Shown here: positions 55,838-64,000 of the stretch, piece after piece
How the letters are laid out: every line of letters starts with the position of its first letter
Position numbering within the stretch: the first letter of the stretch is position 1
Origin: T1Sed10-49 sp046498405
Lineage (GTDB): Bacteria; Actinomycetota; Nitriliruptoria; Euzebyales; Egibacteraceae
Assembly (NCBI GenBank): GCA_046498405.1
Contig: JAWOAS010000138.1
Span: 1-64,000 of the forward strand
Length of the DNA stretch: 64,000 bases
Reading direction: 5' to 3'
Translations under genes and position numbers: made by a program
The notes under the pieces: generated by a model
What the model saw: the letters and a program-made list of their open reading frames with translations, nothing else
Databases searched by the model: none
What the model was told of the DNA's origin: nothing

Positions 55838-58800
55838 CTACGACGCGCGCGCGGCCTTGCGCTCGGTGCCGGCGAGGACGGCCTTGAGCTCGCCGGCGAG
55901 CCAGGCGACGAGGTCACCGTCGCGGGGGATCGCGAGCTCCATCGCCTCTGCGGTGGCGTTGTAGACCGCGTCGGGATGGCGGCGCGCCAGGCGGACCTCC
56001 TGGGCGTCGGACAGCGACACCGGCGAGAGCCGGACGGTGCGCCGCGGCGTCGAGGTGATCTCGGTGATCCCCCAGCGCCGGGCCGCCGCCCGCAGCGCGG
56101 CGATCGACAGCAGCCGCTTGGCCGGCTCGGGCAGGGGGCCGTAGCGGTCGGCGAGCTCGTCGCGCACCCGCGCCACGCCCTTGGCGTCGCGCACCCCGGC
56201 GACCTTGCGGTAGGCCTCGAGGCGCAGCGCCTCGTCGGGGACGTAGTCGGTCGGCAGGTGGGCATCGACGGGCAGGTCGACGGTGATCTCCGGCTCGGGC
56301 GCGGCGGCGGGACCGAAGGCGCCCGGGCCCTGCTGGCCGTCGGTGAGCTCGGCGACGGCCTCGGCCATGAGCTGGGCGTAGGCCTCGAAGCCGACGCTGG
56401 CGACGTGACCCGACTGGTCGGCGCCGACGACGTTGCCGGCCCCGCGGATCTCGAGGTCCTTGAGCGCGATCGACAGCCCGGAGCCGAGGCCGGTGTGCTC
56501 GGCGACGGTCTCGAGGCGCTTGTAGGCCTCCTCGGTCAGCGCCGCGTCCGGCGGGTGGAAGAGGTAGGCGTAGCCGCGGTCGTTCGAGCGGCCGACGCGC
56601 CCCCGCAGCTGGTACATCTGCGCGAGGCCGAGGAGGTCGGCGCGCTCGATGACGAGGGTGTTGGCGTTGGGGATGTCGAGGCCCGACTCGATGATCGTCG
56701 TGGAGACGAGCACGTCGAACTCCCGCTGCCAGAAGCGCACCATGATCCGCTCGAGGGCGGCCTCGTCCATCTGCCCGTGGGCGACCTCGACGCGGGCGCC
56801 GGGAACGAGCTCGCGCACCTGCTCGGCGGCGGCGTCGATCGTCGCGACCTGGTTGTGCACCCAGAAGACCTGCCCCTCGCGCAGCAGCTCGCGGCGCACC
56901 GCGAGGGCGGCGAGCGCGGCGTCCCACTCCCCCACATGGGTGACGATCGGCTGGCGCTCCTCGGGCGGGGTGTCGATCGTCGAGAGGTCGCGGATCCCGG
57001 TGATCGCCATCTCCATCGTCCGCGGGATCGGCGTCGCGGTCATCGTGAGGACGTCGACGCTCGTGCGCAGCGCCTTGATGCGCTCCTTGTGGGTCACGCC
57101 GAAGCGCTGCTCCTCGTCGACGACGAGCAACCCGAGGTCCTTGAAGGCGACATCGGTGCCGAGCAGGCGGTGGGTGCCGATGACGAGGTCGACGGTGCCC
57201 GCGGCCAGCCCCTCGAGAATGCGCTCGGCCTCGCGGGGCGGGCTGAAGCGCGAGAGCACCGCGACCTCGACGGGGAAACCGGCGAAGCGCTCGGCGAAGG
57301 TCTCGCCGTGCTGCTGGGCGAGCAGGGTCGTGGGCACGAGCACCGCGACCTGCGAGCCCTCGAAGATGGCCTTGGCCGCCGCCCGCACGGCGATCTCGGT
57401 CTTGCCGAAGCCGACGTCGCCGCAGAGCAGGCGGTCCATCGGCACCGGCGCGCCCATGTCCTCCTTGACCTCGTCGATGACCGCGAGCTGGTCGGGGGTC
57501 TCGGTGTAGGGAAAGGCGCCCTCGAGCTCGGACTGCCAGGAGGTGTCGGCGCCGAAGGCCCGGCCCTCGCTGTGCATCCGCGCCTGGTAGAGGCGGATGA
57601 GGTCGGCGGCGATGTCGCGCACGGCCTTGCGGACCCGGCCCTTGGCGCGCTCCCAGTCCGCGCCGCCCATGCGCATGATCCGCGGCTGCTCGCCGCCGAC
57701 GTAGCGCGCGAGCGCGTCGACGTTGTCGCTCGGCACGAAGAGGCGGTCCTGCCCGGCGTACTCCACGACGACGAAGTCGCGGGTCACCGTCGACGATCCG
57801 CCGCCGACGGTGCGGGTCGGCCCCCGCAGCTCGCGGGTGACGATGCCGACGTAGCGCCCGACGCCGTGGGTGGCGTGGACCACGGGGTCGCCCGGCTCGA
57901 GGTCGAGGACGGTCTCGGCGGCCACGCGTCGGCTCGGCAGGCGCTTGCGCGCGCTGCTGCGCCGGGGCCCGAAGAGATCCCACTCCCCGAGCAGCGCGAG
58001 GCCGAGCTCAGGCGAGCGCAGCCCCTCGCGCAGCGCCGAGGCGACGATGAGCACCCCGCCGCCGTCAGCGTCGCCGGGCCCGACGGACTCGACGACGCGC
58101 GCGGCCACGCCCTGCTCGCGCAGCACCTCGCCGAGGCGCACCGCCGGGCCCTGCCCGGAGGTCGTGAGCACGACGAGGTCCCCGTCGGCGGCCAGCCGCC
58201 GGACGCGCTCGCCCACCGCGGCGACGTCGCCGCGGAAGGAGTCCCACGGCGCGGCGGGCACGTCGGCGTCGGCGCTCGAGCCGAACGGCGTGAGCTGCCA
58301 GAGCCGACCGCGGACCCGGGCCTCGACGTCGGGCCAGGCGGCGAACCCCCCAGCCTGCCCGGCGCCGCCGAAGAGCCCGGCGGACTCCTCCCCCGAGCCC
58401 CACCCGGCGATCATGAGCTCGGCGGCCTGGCGCGCGAGCTCCTCGGCGCGGGAGGCCACGAGCGCGGCGTCGACGACGACGGTGCCGGCGTCGTCGGGCA
58501 GGAAGTCGGGCAGCCACGCCGGGGTGGGGTGGATCGCGGTGACGAGCGCCTCCATGCCCTCGAAGGCCACGCCGTCGGCGAGGAGGTGGAGCTGCTCGGC
58601 CAGCGCCGGCAGGCTCCGCGCGGAGAGCCTCGCGGTGGCGGCGGTCTCGTCGTCGAGGACGAGCTCGCGGGCGGGGTCGACGGTGACCCCGGCGAGCGCC
58701 TCGACGGTGCGCTGGTCGCCGGCGGAGAAGCTGCGAAGCTCGTCGACGTCGTCGCCGAAGAACTCGACGCGCACCGGGTGCTCCGCGGCGGTCGGGAAGA

Positions 58801-59335
58801 GGTCGACGATGCCCCCGCGCACCGCGAACTCCCCGCGGGACTCGACCATCGTCACCCGGGTGTAGCCGAGCTGGGCGAGCCCGTCGACGAGGCCGTCGAG
58901 GCCGCCCTCGTAGCGGTGGTCGAGGCGGATCGGCTCCCGCTCGGCCAGGCGCGGGTCCATCGGCTGCAGCGCGGCGCGCACCGGCGTGACGACCACGGCC
59001 AGCGAGGGGTCGCCGCCGACGAGGCGGTCGAGGACGCGCAGGCGCTGCCCGACGGTGGCCGCCTGCGGGCTGAGGCGCTCGTGCGGCAGGGTCTCCCACG
59101 CGGGGAAGTGCGCGACGGCGTCGTCGCCGAGGAAGGCGCCGACGCCCTCGGCGAGCGCCTCGGCGTCGCGCTCGCTCGGCACGACGACGAGCAGCGGGTA
59201 GGCCTCGGCGGCCAGCAGCGCGCAGGTCAGCGGGCGCGCGGCTGGCCCGGCGTGGACCACGCCGGGGGGCAGGGGCTCGTCGAGCCGGTCGCGTGCGCGC
59301 TGGAGGATGCCCGCGAGGGGGCCGGAGGGCAGCAT
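55838..59335 (-). CDS. mfd: Transcription-repair coupling factor Mfd
   Basis: 1165 residues, full length. Mfd removes RNA polymerase stalled at DNA lesions and recruits UvrA. Order: UvrB-like N-terminal modules (about 30-350), the CarD-like RNA polymerase interaction domain (about 480-570, GDPVVHATHGVGRYVGIVTREL), the DEAD/RecG-type helicase with Walker A GDVGFGKTEIAVRAA and VVDEEQRFGVTHKE, MTATPIPRTMEMA, the second helicase domain with TTIIESGLDIPNANTLVIERAD and YQLRGRVGRS, and the C-terminal TRCF domain. ATG 59335 is used (MLPSGPLAGIL); upstream starts would overlap no conserved sequence. The pth gene lies 73 bp upstream. Confidence 0.97.
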   Translation of the reverse strand: MLPSGPLAGILQRARDRLDEPLPPGVVHAGPAARPLTCALLAAEAYPLLVVVPSERDAEALAEGVGAFLGDDAVAHFPAWETLPHERLSPQAATVGQRLRVLDRLVGGDPSLAVVVTPVRAALQPMDPRLAEREPIRLDHRYEGGLDGLVDGLAQLGYTRVTMVESRGEFAVRGGIVDLFPTAAEHPVRVEFFGDDVDELRSFSAGDQRTVEALAGVTVDPARELVLDDETAATARLSARSLPALAEQLHLLADGVAFEGMEALVTAIHPTPAWLPDFLPDDAGTVVVDAALVASRAEELARQAAELMIAGWGSGEESAGLFGGAGQAGGFAAWPDVEARVRGRLWQLTPFGSSADADVPAAPWDSFRGDVAAVGERVRRLAADGDLVVLTTSGQGPAVRLGEVLREQGVAARVVESVGPGDADGGGVLIVASALREGLRSPELGLALLGEWDLFGPRRSSARKRLPSRRVAAETVLDLEPGDPVVHATHGVGRYVGIVTRELRGPTRTVGGGSSTVTRDFVVVEYAGQDRLFVPSDNVDALARYVGGEQPRIMRMGGADWERAKGRVRKAVRDIAADLIRLYQARMHSEGRAFGADTSWQSELEGAFPYTETPDQLAVIDEVKEDMGAPVPMDRLLCGDVGFGKTEIAVRAAAKAIFEGSQVAVLVPTTLLAQQHGETFAERFAGFPVEVAVLSRFSPPREAERILEGLAAGTVDLVIGTHRLLGTDVAFKDLGLLVVDEEQRFGVTHKERIKALRTSVDVLTMTATPIPRTMEMAITGIRDLSTIDTPPEERQPIVTHVGEWDAALAALAVRRELLREGQVFWVHNQVATIDAAAEQVRELVPGARVEVAHGQMDEAALERIMVRFWQREFDVLVSTTIIESGLDIPNANTLVIERADLLGLAQMYQLRGRVGRSNDRGYAYLFHPPDAALTEEAYKRLETVAEHTGLGSGLSIALKDLEIRGAGNVVGADQSGHVASVGFEAYAQLMAEAVAELTDGQQGPGAFGPAAAPEPEITVDLPVDAHLPTDYVPDEALRLEAYRKVAGVRDAKGVARVRDELADRYGPLPEPAKRLLSIAALRAAARRWGITEITSTPRRTVRLSPVSLSDAQEVRLARRHPDAVYNATAEAMELAIPRDGDLVAWLAGELKAVLAGTERKAARAS

Positions 59336-59408
59336 CGAGGTAAGAGTGCCGAGGCACGGCCGCCGCGGCAACGCCGGCGGTGGGCCCGGCGGCCACGCCC
59401 GGTGGCCG

Positions 59409-59993
59409 CTACCCCCCGTGGTGGCGGTTCTGCGCGGTCTCGAGACCGTCCTCGACGAGGTCGACGATCGCGTCGGCGGCCCGCTCGATGGCGCCGGCGG
59501 CGTCGTCGGCCTCCTCGCTGCGGAAGCGCTTGAGAACGTAGTCGCGCGCCGGCTGGCGCCCGGGGGGCCGGCCGATGCCGATGCGCACCCGGGTGAAGTC
59601 CTTCGATCCGAGGCGCTCGGCGACGTCCTTGAGGCCGTTGTGCCCCGCGGTGCCGCCGCCCTGCTTGAGGCGCACCTGCCCGAGCTCGAGGTCGAGCTCG
59701 TCGTGGACGACGACGAGCCGCTCAGGACCCACCTTGAAGAACGCGGCGAGCGCCTGGGTCGGCCCGCCGGAGCGGTTCATGTAGCCGTGGCCGACCGCGA
59801 GGACGAGGCGCGGGCCCCCGGGGCGGGTCATCGTCTCGGCGACGTTGGCCTTGGCCTTGTGGGCCTTGAGGGTCACGCCCAAGCGCTCGGCGAGCCGCCG
59901 CACCGCGTCGGCACCGACGTTGTGCCGGGTATCGCCGTACTCGGCGACGGGGTTACCGAGTCCGACGACGAGCCAGCGATCCTCGCCGTCCAC
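59409..59993 (-). CDS. pth: Peptidyl-tRNA hydrolase
   Basis: 194 residues. It frees tRNA from prematurely released peptidyl-tRNA. WLVVGLGNPVAEYGDTRHNVGADAV contains the catalytic His24 and the conserved Asn, GYMNRSGGPTQALAAFFKV the second asparagine, VHDELDLELGQVRLKQGGGTAGHNGLKDVAERLGSKDFTRVRIGIGRP the aspartate and substrate-loop. It is 42 bp downstream of rplY, the usual bacterial order. Confidence 0.97.
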   Translation of the reverse strand: MDGEDRWLVVGLGNPVAEYGDTRHNVGADAVRRLAERLGVTLKAHKAKANVAETMTRPGGPRLVLAVGHGYMNRSGGPTQALAAFFKVGPERLVVVHDELDLELGQVRLKQGGGTAGHNGLKDVAERLGSKDFTRVRIGIGRPPGRQPARDYVLKRFRSEEADDAAGAIERAADAIVDLVEDGLETAQNRHHGG

Positions 59994-60035
59994 GCCGTCG
60001 CCGCCCCGCAGCCGCTCGAGCCAGCGCAGCGCCAG

Positions 60036-60704
60036 CTACTCCTCGTCGCCGGCGTCGTCCTCGACGACGCCCTCCTCGTCCTCCGGCTCGCCGAAGGGCT
60101 CCTCCTCGGCCTCGGCCACGCCCTCCTCGCCGACCTCGGGCACGTCGACGGACTCGTAGTAGACGGTGACGACGGTCGACTCCGGGTCGTCGAGGGCGGT
60201 GACGCCCTCGGGCAGGTCGAGATCGGCGACGCGCTTGACGTCGCCGATCTCCATGTCGGTGACGTCGACGACGATCTGGTCGGGCATCTCGAGCGGCAGC
60301 ACCTCGACGCTCAGGGTGTAGAGCGGCTGCTCGGCGATGCCGCCGTCGGCCACGCCCTGCGCCTCGCCCTCGAGCGAGATCGGGATGTCGGCGGTGACCT
60401 TCTGCGTGCGGCTGATCGCGACGAAGTCGACGTGGAGGATCTCCCGGCGCAGCGGATGACGCTGGATCTCGCGGGTGAGCGCGAGGCGGCTCTCCTCGTC
60501 GTACTCGAGGCGGATGATCGCGTTCATGCCGGCGTCGGTGTGCAGCGCGTGGTAGAGCTCGCGCGCATCGACCGACAGCGGCGTGGCCTCCATGTCGGCG
60601 CCGTAGGCGACGGCGGGCACGCGGCCCTCGCGGCGGAGGCGGCGCGCCTCGCTCTTGCCGCTGCCGGGACGGCTGTGGGCGGCCAGCGCGACCTGCTTGG
60701 ACAT
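60036..60704 (-). CDS. rplY: 50S ribosomal protein L25/general stress protein Ctc
   Basis: 222 residues, the long TL5/Ctc form. The N-terminal L25 domain that binds 5S rRNA begins SKQVALAAHSRPGSGKSEARRLRREGRVPAVAYGADMEATPLSVDARELYHAL; the C-terminal beta domain runs about 98-190 (VDFVAISRTQKVTADIPISLEGEAQGVADGGIAEQPLYTLSVEVLPLEMPDQI). A very acidic tail of about 30 residues ends the protein. AAGGAG lies before the ATG at 60704. The upstream region of about 165 bp holds a minus-strand TATCCT box that could be its -10. Confidence 0.97.
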   Translation of the reverse strand: MSKQVALAAHSRPGSGKSEARRLRREGRVPAVAYGADMEATPLSVDARELYHALHTDAGMNAIIRLEYDEESRLALTREIQRHPLRREILHVDFVAISRTQKVTADIPISLEGEAQGVADGGIAEQPLYTLSVEVLPLEMPDQIVVDVTDMEIGDVKRVADLDLPEGVTALDDPESTVVTVYYESVDVPEVGEEGVAEAEEEPFGEPEDEEGVVEDDAGDEE

Positions 60705-60871
60705 GGCGGAGGGCTCCTTGCGGGAATGGCGACTCGGGGTGGGCCGGGGCCTCGCCGCCGACTCGGCGGCCACGAGGGCGCGCTGGGACGGACGCAGGCC
60801 TCGCGGCAGGATACTGCCCCGCCCGCGCGCGTGCCAACGCGACGCGCAGGCGACCCGGACCTGACGAGGCT

Positions 60872-61381
60872 CTACGGGATGTCGAGCTCCTGGCCGACGG
60901 TCAGCCCCGACTGGTCGTCGATGCCGTTGGCCTCGGCGATCTCGCCCCAGCGGTTGCCGTCGCCGTAGACCTCCTCGGCGATGGAGTAGAGCGTGTCCCC
61001 GCCCTCGACGGTGTAGGTCTGGCCGCCGTCGCCCTCGTCGTCGTCGGCGTCGTCGTCCTCGCCATCGGTGACGACCTCGGCGTCGTCGGCGGTCTCGCGA
61101 TCCTCGCCGTCGTCGCCGCCGTCGCCGCCGTCGCCCTCGCTCCCGTCGCCGCCGTCGCCCTCGTCCCCGCCGTCGCCCTCGTCCCCGTCCTCGTCCTCGT
61201 CGAGCTCACCGGGCTCGGGCGTGGGCAGCGGGTCGTCGACCGGGGTGCTCTCGAAGAGCCCACTGTCGTCGGAGAACTCGACGGTCCCGAAGATCGCGTC
61301 GACGGCGAGCGGCACGGTGACGACGACCACGACGATGATGCCCACCGCCGCGGCGACCCACTTCAGCGCGTTGGGAATCAC
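60872..61381 (-). CDS. Membrane-anchored LysM-domain protein
   Basis: 169 residues. A short N-terminal membrane helix (about 5-26, KWVAAAVGIIVVVVVTVPLAV) precedes an extremely acidic Asp/Gly/Glu linker (about 50-118), then one LysM domain (about 120-169, YTVEGGDTLYSIAEEVYGDGNRWGEIAEANGIDDQSGLTVGQELDIP), which binds peptidoglycan glycans. The GTG start overlaps the prs stop (GTGA). The linker is encoded by degenerate GAC/GGC runs. Single-pass topology with LysM outside is the natural reading. No enzymatic domain is present. Confidence 0.92.
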   Translation of the reverse strand: MIPNALKWVAAAVGIIVVVVVTVPLAVDAIFGTVEFSDDSGLFESTPVDDPLPTPEPGELDEDEDGDEGDGGDEGDGGDGSEGDGGDGGDDGEDRETADDAEVVTDGEDDDADDDEGDGGQTYTVEGGDTLYSIAEEVYGDGNRWGEIAEANGIDDQSGLTVGQELDIP

Positions 61382-62346
61382 TGGTTCTGGTCGTCGAAGA
61401 GTTCGCTGACGGACTGGTCCTCGAAGATCGCCTTCATCGTGCTCGCCACGATCGGGGCGATCGAGACGACCTCGATCTTGTCGAGCTCGTGGCAGGCGGG
61501 CAGGGGCAGGGTGTTGGTGACGACCACCTGCTCGATCGGCGCGGCTTGCAGCCGACGGCATGCCGGCCCCGACAGCACCGGGTGGGTGGCCAGCGCGAGG
61601 ACACGCTTGGCACCGCGCTCCATGAGGGCCTCCGCGGCACCGCAGATCGTGCCCGCGGTGTCGATCATGTCATCGACGAGCACGACGGTCGCCCCGGCGA
61701 CGTCGCCGGTGACGCCGAGGGTCTTCGAGACGTTGTGGCCGGTGCGCGTCTTCGCGAGGTAGGCCGGCGAGGCCTCGGGCAGGCGGCTGAGGAACTTCTC
61801 CATGAGGTTGACCCGCCCGGCATCGGGGCTGGCCACGACGATCTCCTTGCTCGCGAACCGCTGCCTCAGCCAGTCGACGAGCAGCGGCAGCGCCGTCAGC
61901 GAGTCGAGCGGCTGGTCGAAGAAGCCCTGGACCTGCTGGGAGTGCAGGTCGACGGAGACGACGCGGTCGGCTCCGGCGACGGTGAGCATGTCGGCGAGCA
62001 GTCGCGCGGTGATCGGCTCGCGGGACTTCGCCTTCTTGTCCTGGCGGCTGTAGCCGTAGAAGGGGCAGATCGCGGTGATGCGCTTGGCCGAGGCGCGCTT
62101 GGCCGCCTCGATCATGATGAGCTGCTCCATGATGTTCTGGTTGATCGGCTCGCAGTGGGTCTGGATGACGAAGACATCCGACCCGCGGACGTTCTCCTGG
62201 TAGCGCACGTAGATCTCGCCGTTGGAGAAGTCCTTGAGCTCGACGTCGCCGAGGCGCATGCCGAGATGGTCGGCGACCTCCTTCGACATCGCGGGGTAGC
62301 CACGCCCCGTGAAGATCTGCATCCGCTTCTTCGTCGTGATCTCCAT
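61378..62346 (-). CDS. prs: Ribose-phosphate diphosphokinase (PRPP synthetase)
   Basis: 322 residues, class I length. It makes PRPP from ribose 5-phosphate and ATP for nucleotide, His and Trp synthesis. Motifs: NGEIYVRYQENVRGSDVFVIQTHCEP, the catalytic flexible loop ICPFYGYSRQDKKAKSREPITARLLADM, the metal-binding VVSVDLHSQQVQGFFDQP and the PRPP-binding TVVLVDDMIDTAGTICGAAEAL. The ATG overlaps the glmU stop by one base (TGATG). It is followed by the LysM gene in 4-bp overlap. Confidence 0.97.
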   Translation of the reverse strand: MEITTKKRMQIFTGRGYPAMSKEVADHLGMRLGDVELKDFSNGEIYVRYQENVRGSDVFVIQTHCEPINQNIMEQLIMIEAAKRASAKRITAICPFYGYSRQDKKAKSREPITARLLADMLTVAGADRVVSVDLHSQQVQGFFDQPLDSLTALPLLVDWLRQRFASKEIVVASPDAGRVNLMEKFLSRLPEASPAYLAKTRTGHNVSKTLGVTGDVAGATVVLVDDMIDTAGTICGAAEALMERGAKRVLALATHPVLSGPACRRLQAAPIEQVVVTNTLPLPACHELDKIEVVSIAPIVASTMKAIFEDQSVSELFDDQNQ

Positions 62347-63740
62347 CAGGAGCCGTCCCTCTGGCTGCGCGCGTGCTTGGCGCGCTTGCGCTCGGCGTAC
62401 CCTTCGATGTTGCGTTGCTCGCTGCGGGCCACCGCGAGCGCCCCGTCGGGCACGTCGTCGGTGATGACCGACCCGGCACCGGTGTAGCCCTCGGCGCCGA
62501 CGGTGACCGGCGCGACGAGCATCGTGTCGCTGCCGATGCGCGCCCCGGGACCGATGACCGTGCGGTGCTTGGCGAAGCCGTCGTAGTTCACGGTGACCGT
62601 CGCCGCACCGATGTTCGCGCCGGCGCCGATCTCGGCGTCGCCGACGTAGGAGAGGTGGGGCACCTTCGCGCCCTCGCCGATCTCGGCGTTCTTCGTCTCG
62701 ACGAACGCGCCGATCTTGCCGCGCGCGGCGAGGCGGGTACCGGCGCGCACGTAGCTGAATGGCCCGACCGTGGCGCCATCGCCGATCTCCGCGCCGATGA
62801 CCACCGACTGCGCGACCGTCGCGCCGTCGCCGACGGTGCTGTCGACGAGCCGGGTCGCCGGCCCGATGTCGGAGCCGGCGCCGACGCGCGTCGCGCCCTC
62901 GAGGTGGGTGCCGGGCCGCAGCACGGCGTCGACGCCCACGTCGACCTCGGCGTCGACGTAGGTGGCTTGGGGGTCGACGACGCTGACCCCCTCGCGCATG
63001 AGACGGGTGAGGATGCGACGTCGCAGGACCGCGCCGGCCTCGGCGAGCTGCGCGCGGTCGTTGACCCCGGCGACGAGCTCGGCGGGGGCGCTGACCACAC
63101 CGACGCCGCGGGGCACGAGCGGGGCGATGACGTCGGTGAGGTACTCCTCGCCCTGGTCGTTGTCGGGGGCGAGGCGGGCGAGCTCGGCCTCGAGGGCGGC
63201 GCGGTCGAAGGCGTAGATGCCGCTGTTGGCCTCGGTGATCGCGCGCTCGGCGTCGGTGGCGTCGCGGTGCTCGACGACGCGCGCGACCGTGCCGTCGTCG
63301 CCGCGCACGATCCGCCCGTAGCCGGCGGGGTCAGCGGGCTCGAAGGCGAGGATCGTCGCCGCGCGCCGCCCCGCGTCGGCGAGGAGCCCGGCCAGCGGCG
63401 CGGGCTCGAGCAGCGGCACGTCACCGGGCACGACGAGCACCTCGTCGACGCCGTCGAGCGCACCGTCGTCGGAGGCGCAGCGCACCGCGTGACCGGTGCC
63501 CCACTGCTGGGGCTGGGCCACGGTGACGAGCCCCGGCAGCCCCGCGGCCTCGGCCTCGGCGCTGACGTCGGCGGCCTGGTGGCCGACGACGACGACGACA
63601 CGATCGAGCTCGAGGGGCCGCAGCGCCTCGAGCACCCAACGCAGCAGCGTGCGACCCGCCACGGGGTGGAGGACCTTGGCGCGCTCGGAGCGGAAGCGGG
63701 TGCCCTTGCCGGCGGCGAGGACGATGGCGGCGCGGCTCAT
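62346..63740 (-). CDS. glmU: Bifunctional UDP-N-acetylglucosamine pyrophosphorylase / glucosamine-1-phosphate N-acetyltransferase
   Basis: 464 residues. The N-terminal uridylyltransferase domain has LAAGKGTRFRSERAKVLHPVAGRTLL and QWGTGHAVRCA plus VVPGDVPLL. The C-terminal left-handed beta helix acetyltransferase has hexapeptide repeats (GDGATVAQSVVIGAEIGDGATVGPFSYVRAGTRL, GANIGAATVTVNYDGFAKHRTVIG). It makes UDP-GlcNAc for peptidoglycan. glmU-prs is the standard order. The gene starts 35 bp downstream of tRNA-Gln on the same strand and may share its transcript. Confidence 0.97.
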   Translation of the reverse strand: MSRAAIVLAAGKGTRFRSERAKVLHPVAGRTLLRWVLEALRPLELDRVVVVVGHQAADVSAEAEAAGLPGLVTVAQPQQWGTGHAVRCASDDGALDGVDEVLVVPGDVPLLEPAPLAGLLADAGRRAATILAFEPADPAGYGRIVRGDDGTVARVVEHRDATDAERAITEANSGIYAFDRAALEAELARLAPDNDQGEEYLTDVIAPLVPRGVGVVSAPAELVAGVNDRAQLAEAGAVLRRRILTRLMREGVSVVDPQATYVDAEVDVGVDAVLRPGTHLEGATRVGAGSDIGPATRLVDSTVGDGATVAQSVVIGAEIGDGATVGPFSYVRAGTRLAARGKIGAFVETKNAEIGEGAKVPHLSYVGDAEIGAGANIGAATVTVNYDGFAKHRTVIGPGARIGSDTMLVAPVTVGAEGYTGAGSVITDDVPDGALAVARSEQRNIEGYAERKRAKHARSQRDGS

Positions 63741-63775
63741 CGGGATGGCGACTCCCTGTCGCTGAGCTGGAATGG

Positions 63776-63846
63776 CTGGGAGGGAAGGGATCGAACCTTC
63801 AACTCCGACTCCAAAGGACGGCGTGATGCCATTTCACCACCTCCCA
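63776..63846 (-). tRNA. tRNA-Gln (anticodon UUG)
   Basis: On the minus strand the acceptor TGGGAGG pairs with CCTCCCA, discriminator G. D arm is GTGA/TCAC, anticodon loop CTTTGGA (anticodon TTG), T arm GAAGG-TTCGATC-CCTTC. The U1-A72 pair and G73 are identity elements for glutamine tRNA. The anticodon stem CCGTC/GTCGG contains one U-U mismatch. CCA is not encoded. It lies just upstream of glmU, its typical place in actinobacteria. Confidence 0.93.
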
Positions 63847-63912
63847 TCGCCAGCCCCACAGCCTCTGCGGCACTTCACTGTAGCGGACGATCCAACGGCG
63901 GCGAGACGGGGC

Positions 63913-64000
63913 TCACCGCTCGGCGCCGACCTCGCGCCGCAGCTCCGGGCCTCCCGCCGGCGACGTCGCGATCACCGTGCGTCCGGTGCCGAGCGGCAGG
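63913..64000 (-). CDS. C-terminal fragment, possibly 4-diphosphocytidyl-2-C-methyl-D-erythritol kinase
   Basis: The last 29 codons of a gene that enters from the right edge, read LPLGTGRTVIATSPAGGPELRREVGAER and then TGA. The last part resembles the 'xAxGPxxGxxLV' end of actinobacterial IspE, and ispE commonly precedes glmU with the tRNA-Gln between. The identification rests mostly on gene order and is uncertain; only the partial frame is clear. Confidence 0.4.
   Translation of the reverse strand, partial: LPLGTGRTVIATSPAGGPELRREVGAER

Noticed and set aside
55757..59533. A 1258-codon open frame on the plus strand
   Set aside because: It lies antisense to mfd; the translation is Arg/Gly/Asp-rich with no motifs, an effect of third-position G+C bias.
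61020..61210. CRISPR or regulatory repeat in the GTC/CCC-rich stretch
   Set aside because: The repeats are degenerate codons for the Asp/Gly linker of the LysM protein and have no regular spacer structure.

Overview
The window is a very G+C-rich, gene-dense stretch of an actinobacterial chromosome. The evidence for Actinobacteria is the phosphatase/DUF3090/SCO1664-type trio, a DUF501 gene, the order ppx-DUF501-...-ftsB-eno-...-mazG-...-mfd-pth-rplY-...-prs-glmU, a GlnR-type operator upstream of glnB, and many candidate leaderless starts with a TAnnnT box 7-9 nt before the start codon. A Psr-like respiratory enzyme and a phosphofructokinase with pyrophosphate-type residues suggest a deep-branching lineage (Nitriliruptoria-like is a guess, not shown). 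I saw no insertion sequence, prophage, integrase or CRISPR array. About 61 protein genes and two tRNAs are supported, and almost all gaps are under 300 bp.

Layout. 1-6.2 kb (minus): a cation block (PhoU/TrkA-C protein, MgtE-type carrier, small membrane protein, TrkH) and a long-chain acyl-CoA synthetase. 6.4-11.5 kb: PIN-PhoH ATPase with a degenerate phosphatase-like partner, undecaprenyl-diphosphate synthase, an MFS transporter, greA and a small AhpD-like protein. 11.9-20.1 kb (mostly plus): the most distinctive region. It holds a PocR-domain regulator, a Tat-exported molybdopterin oxidoreductase, a four-cluster ferredoxin subunit, a membrane cytochrome b, a tandem-rhodanese lipoprotein, a membrane-anchored thioredoxin-fold protein facing it, and an ArsR/permease/thioredoxin operon with a long palindromic operator. 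I read this as a sulfur-compound (polysulfide or thiosulfate) reductase module next to a metal or metalloid efflux operon.

20.1-35.9 kb: arginine deiminase, an NfeD/flotillin pair, a fatty acid beta-oxidation pair (fadB- and fadA-like) with a perfect operator palindrome, a PAS-GGDEF-EAL c-di-GMP enzyme, a lipoprotein, threonine dehydratase, an AhpD-like protein, the phosphatase/DUF3090/SCO1664 trio, fumarase and a nitrobindin-like protein. 35.9-43.98 kb: glnD and glnB behind a four-box GlnR operator, an orphan response regulator overlapping a NYN-LOTUS RNA-metabolism protein, an unusual class I tRNA with a UAA anticodon, a universal stress protein, a Nudix-YjeF_N fusion, a 32-residue membrane protein and a thiamine-binding protein.

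44-64 kb: a CBS protein, a three-gene glycerol-3-phosphate dehydrogenase-like operon, then the conserved housekeeping block from ppx to glmU, tRNA-Gln(UUG), and the tail of a gene that may be ispE. Starts were chosen by Shine-Dalgarno sites, overlaps and family lengths. Long open frames antisense to real genes are frequent at this base composition and were discarded.
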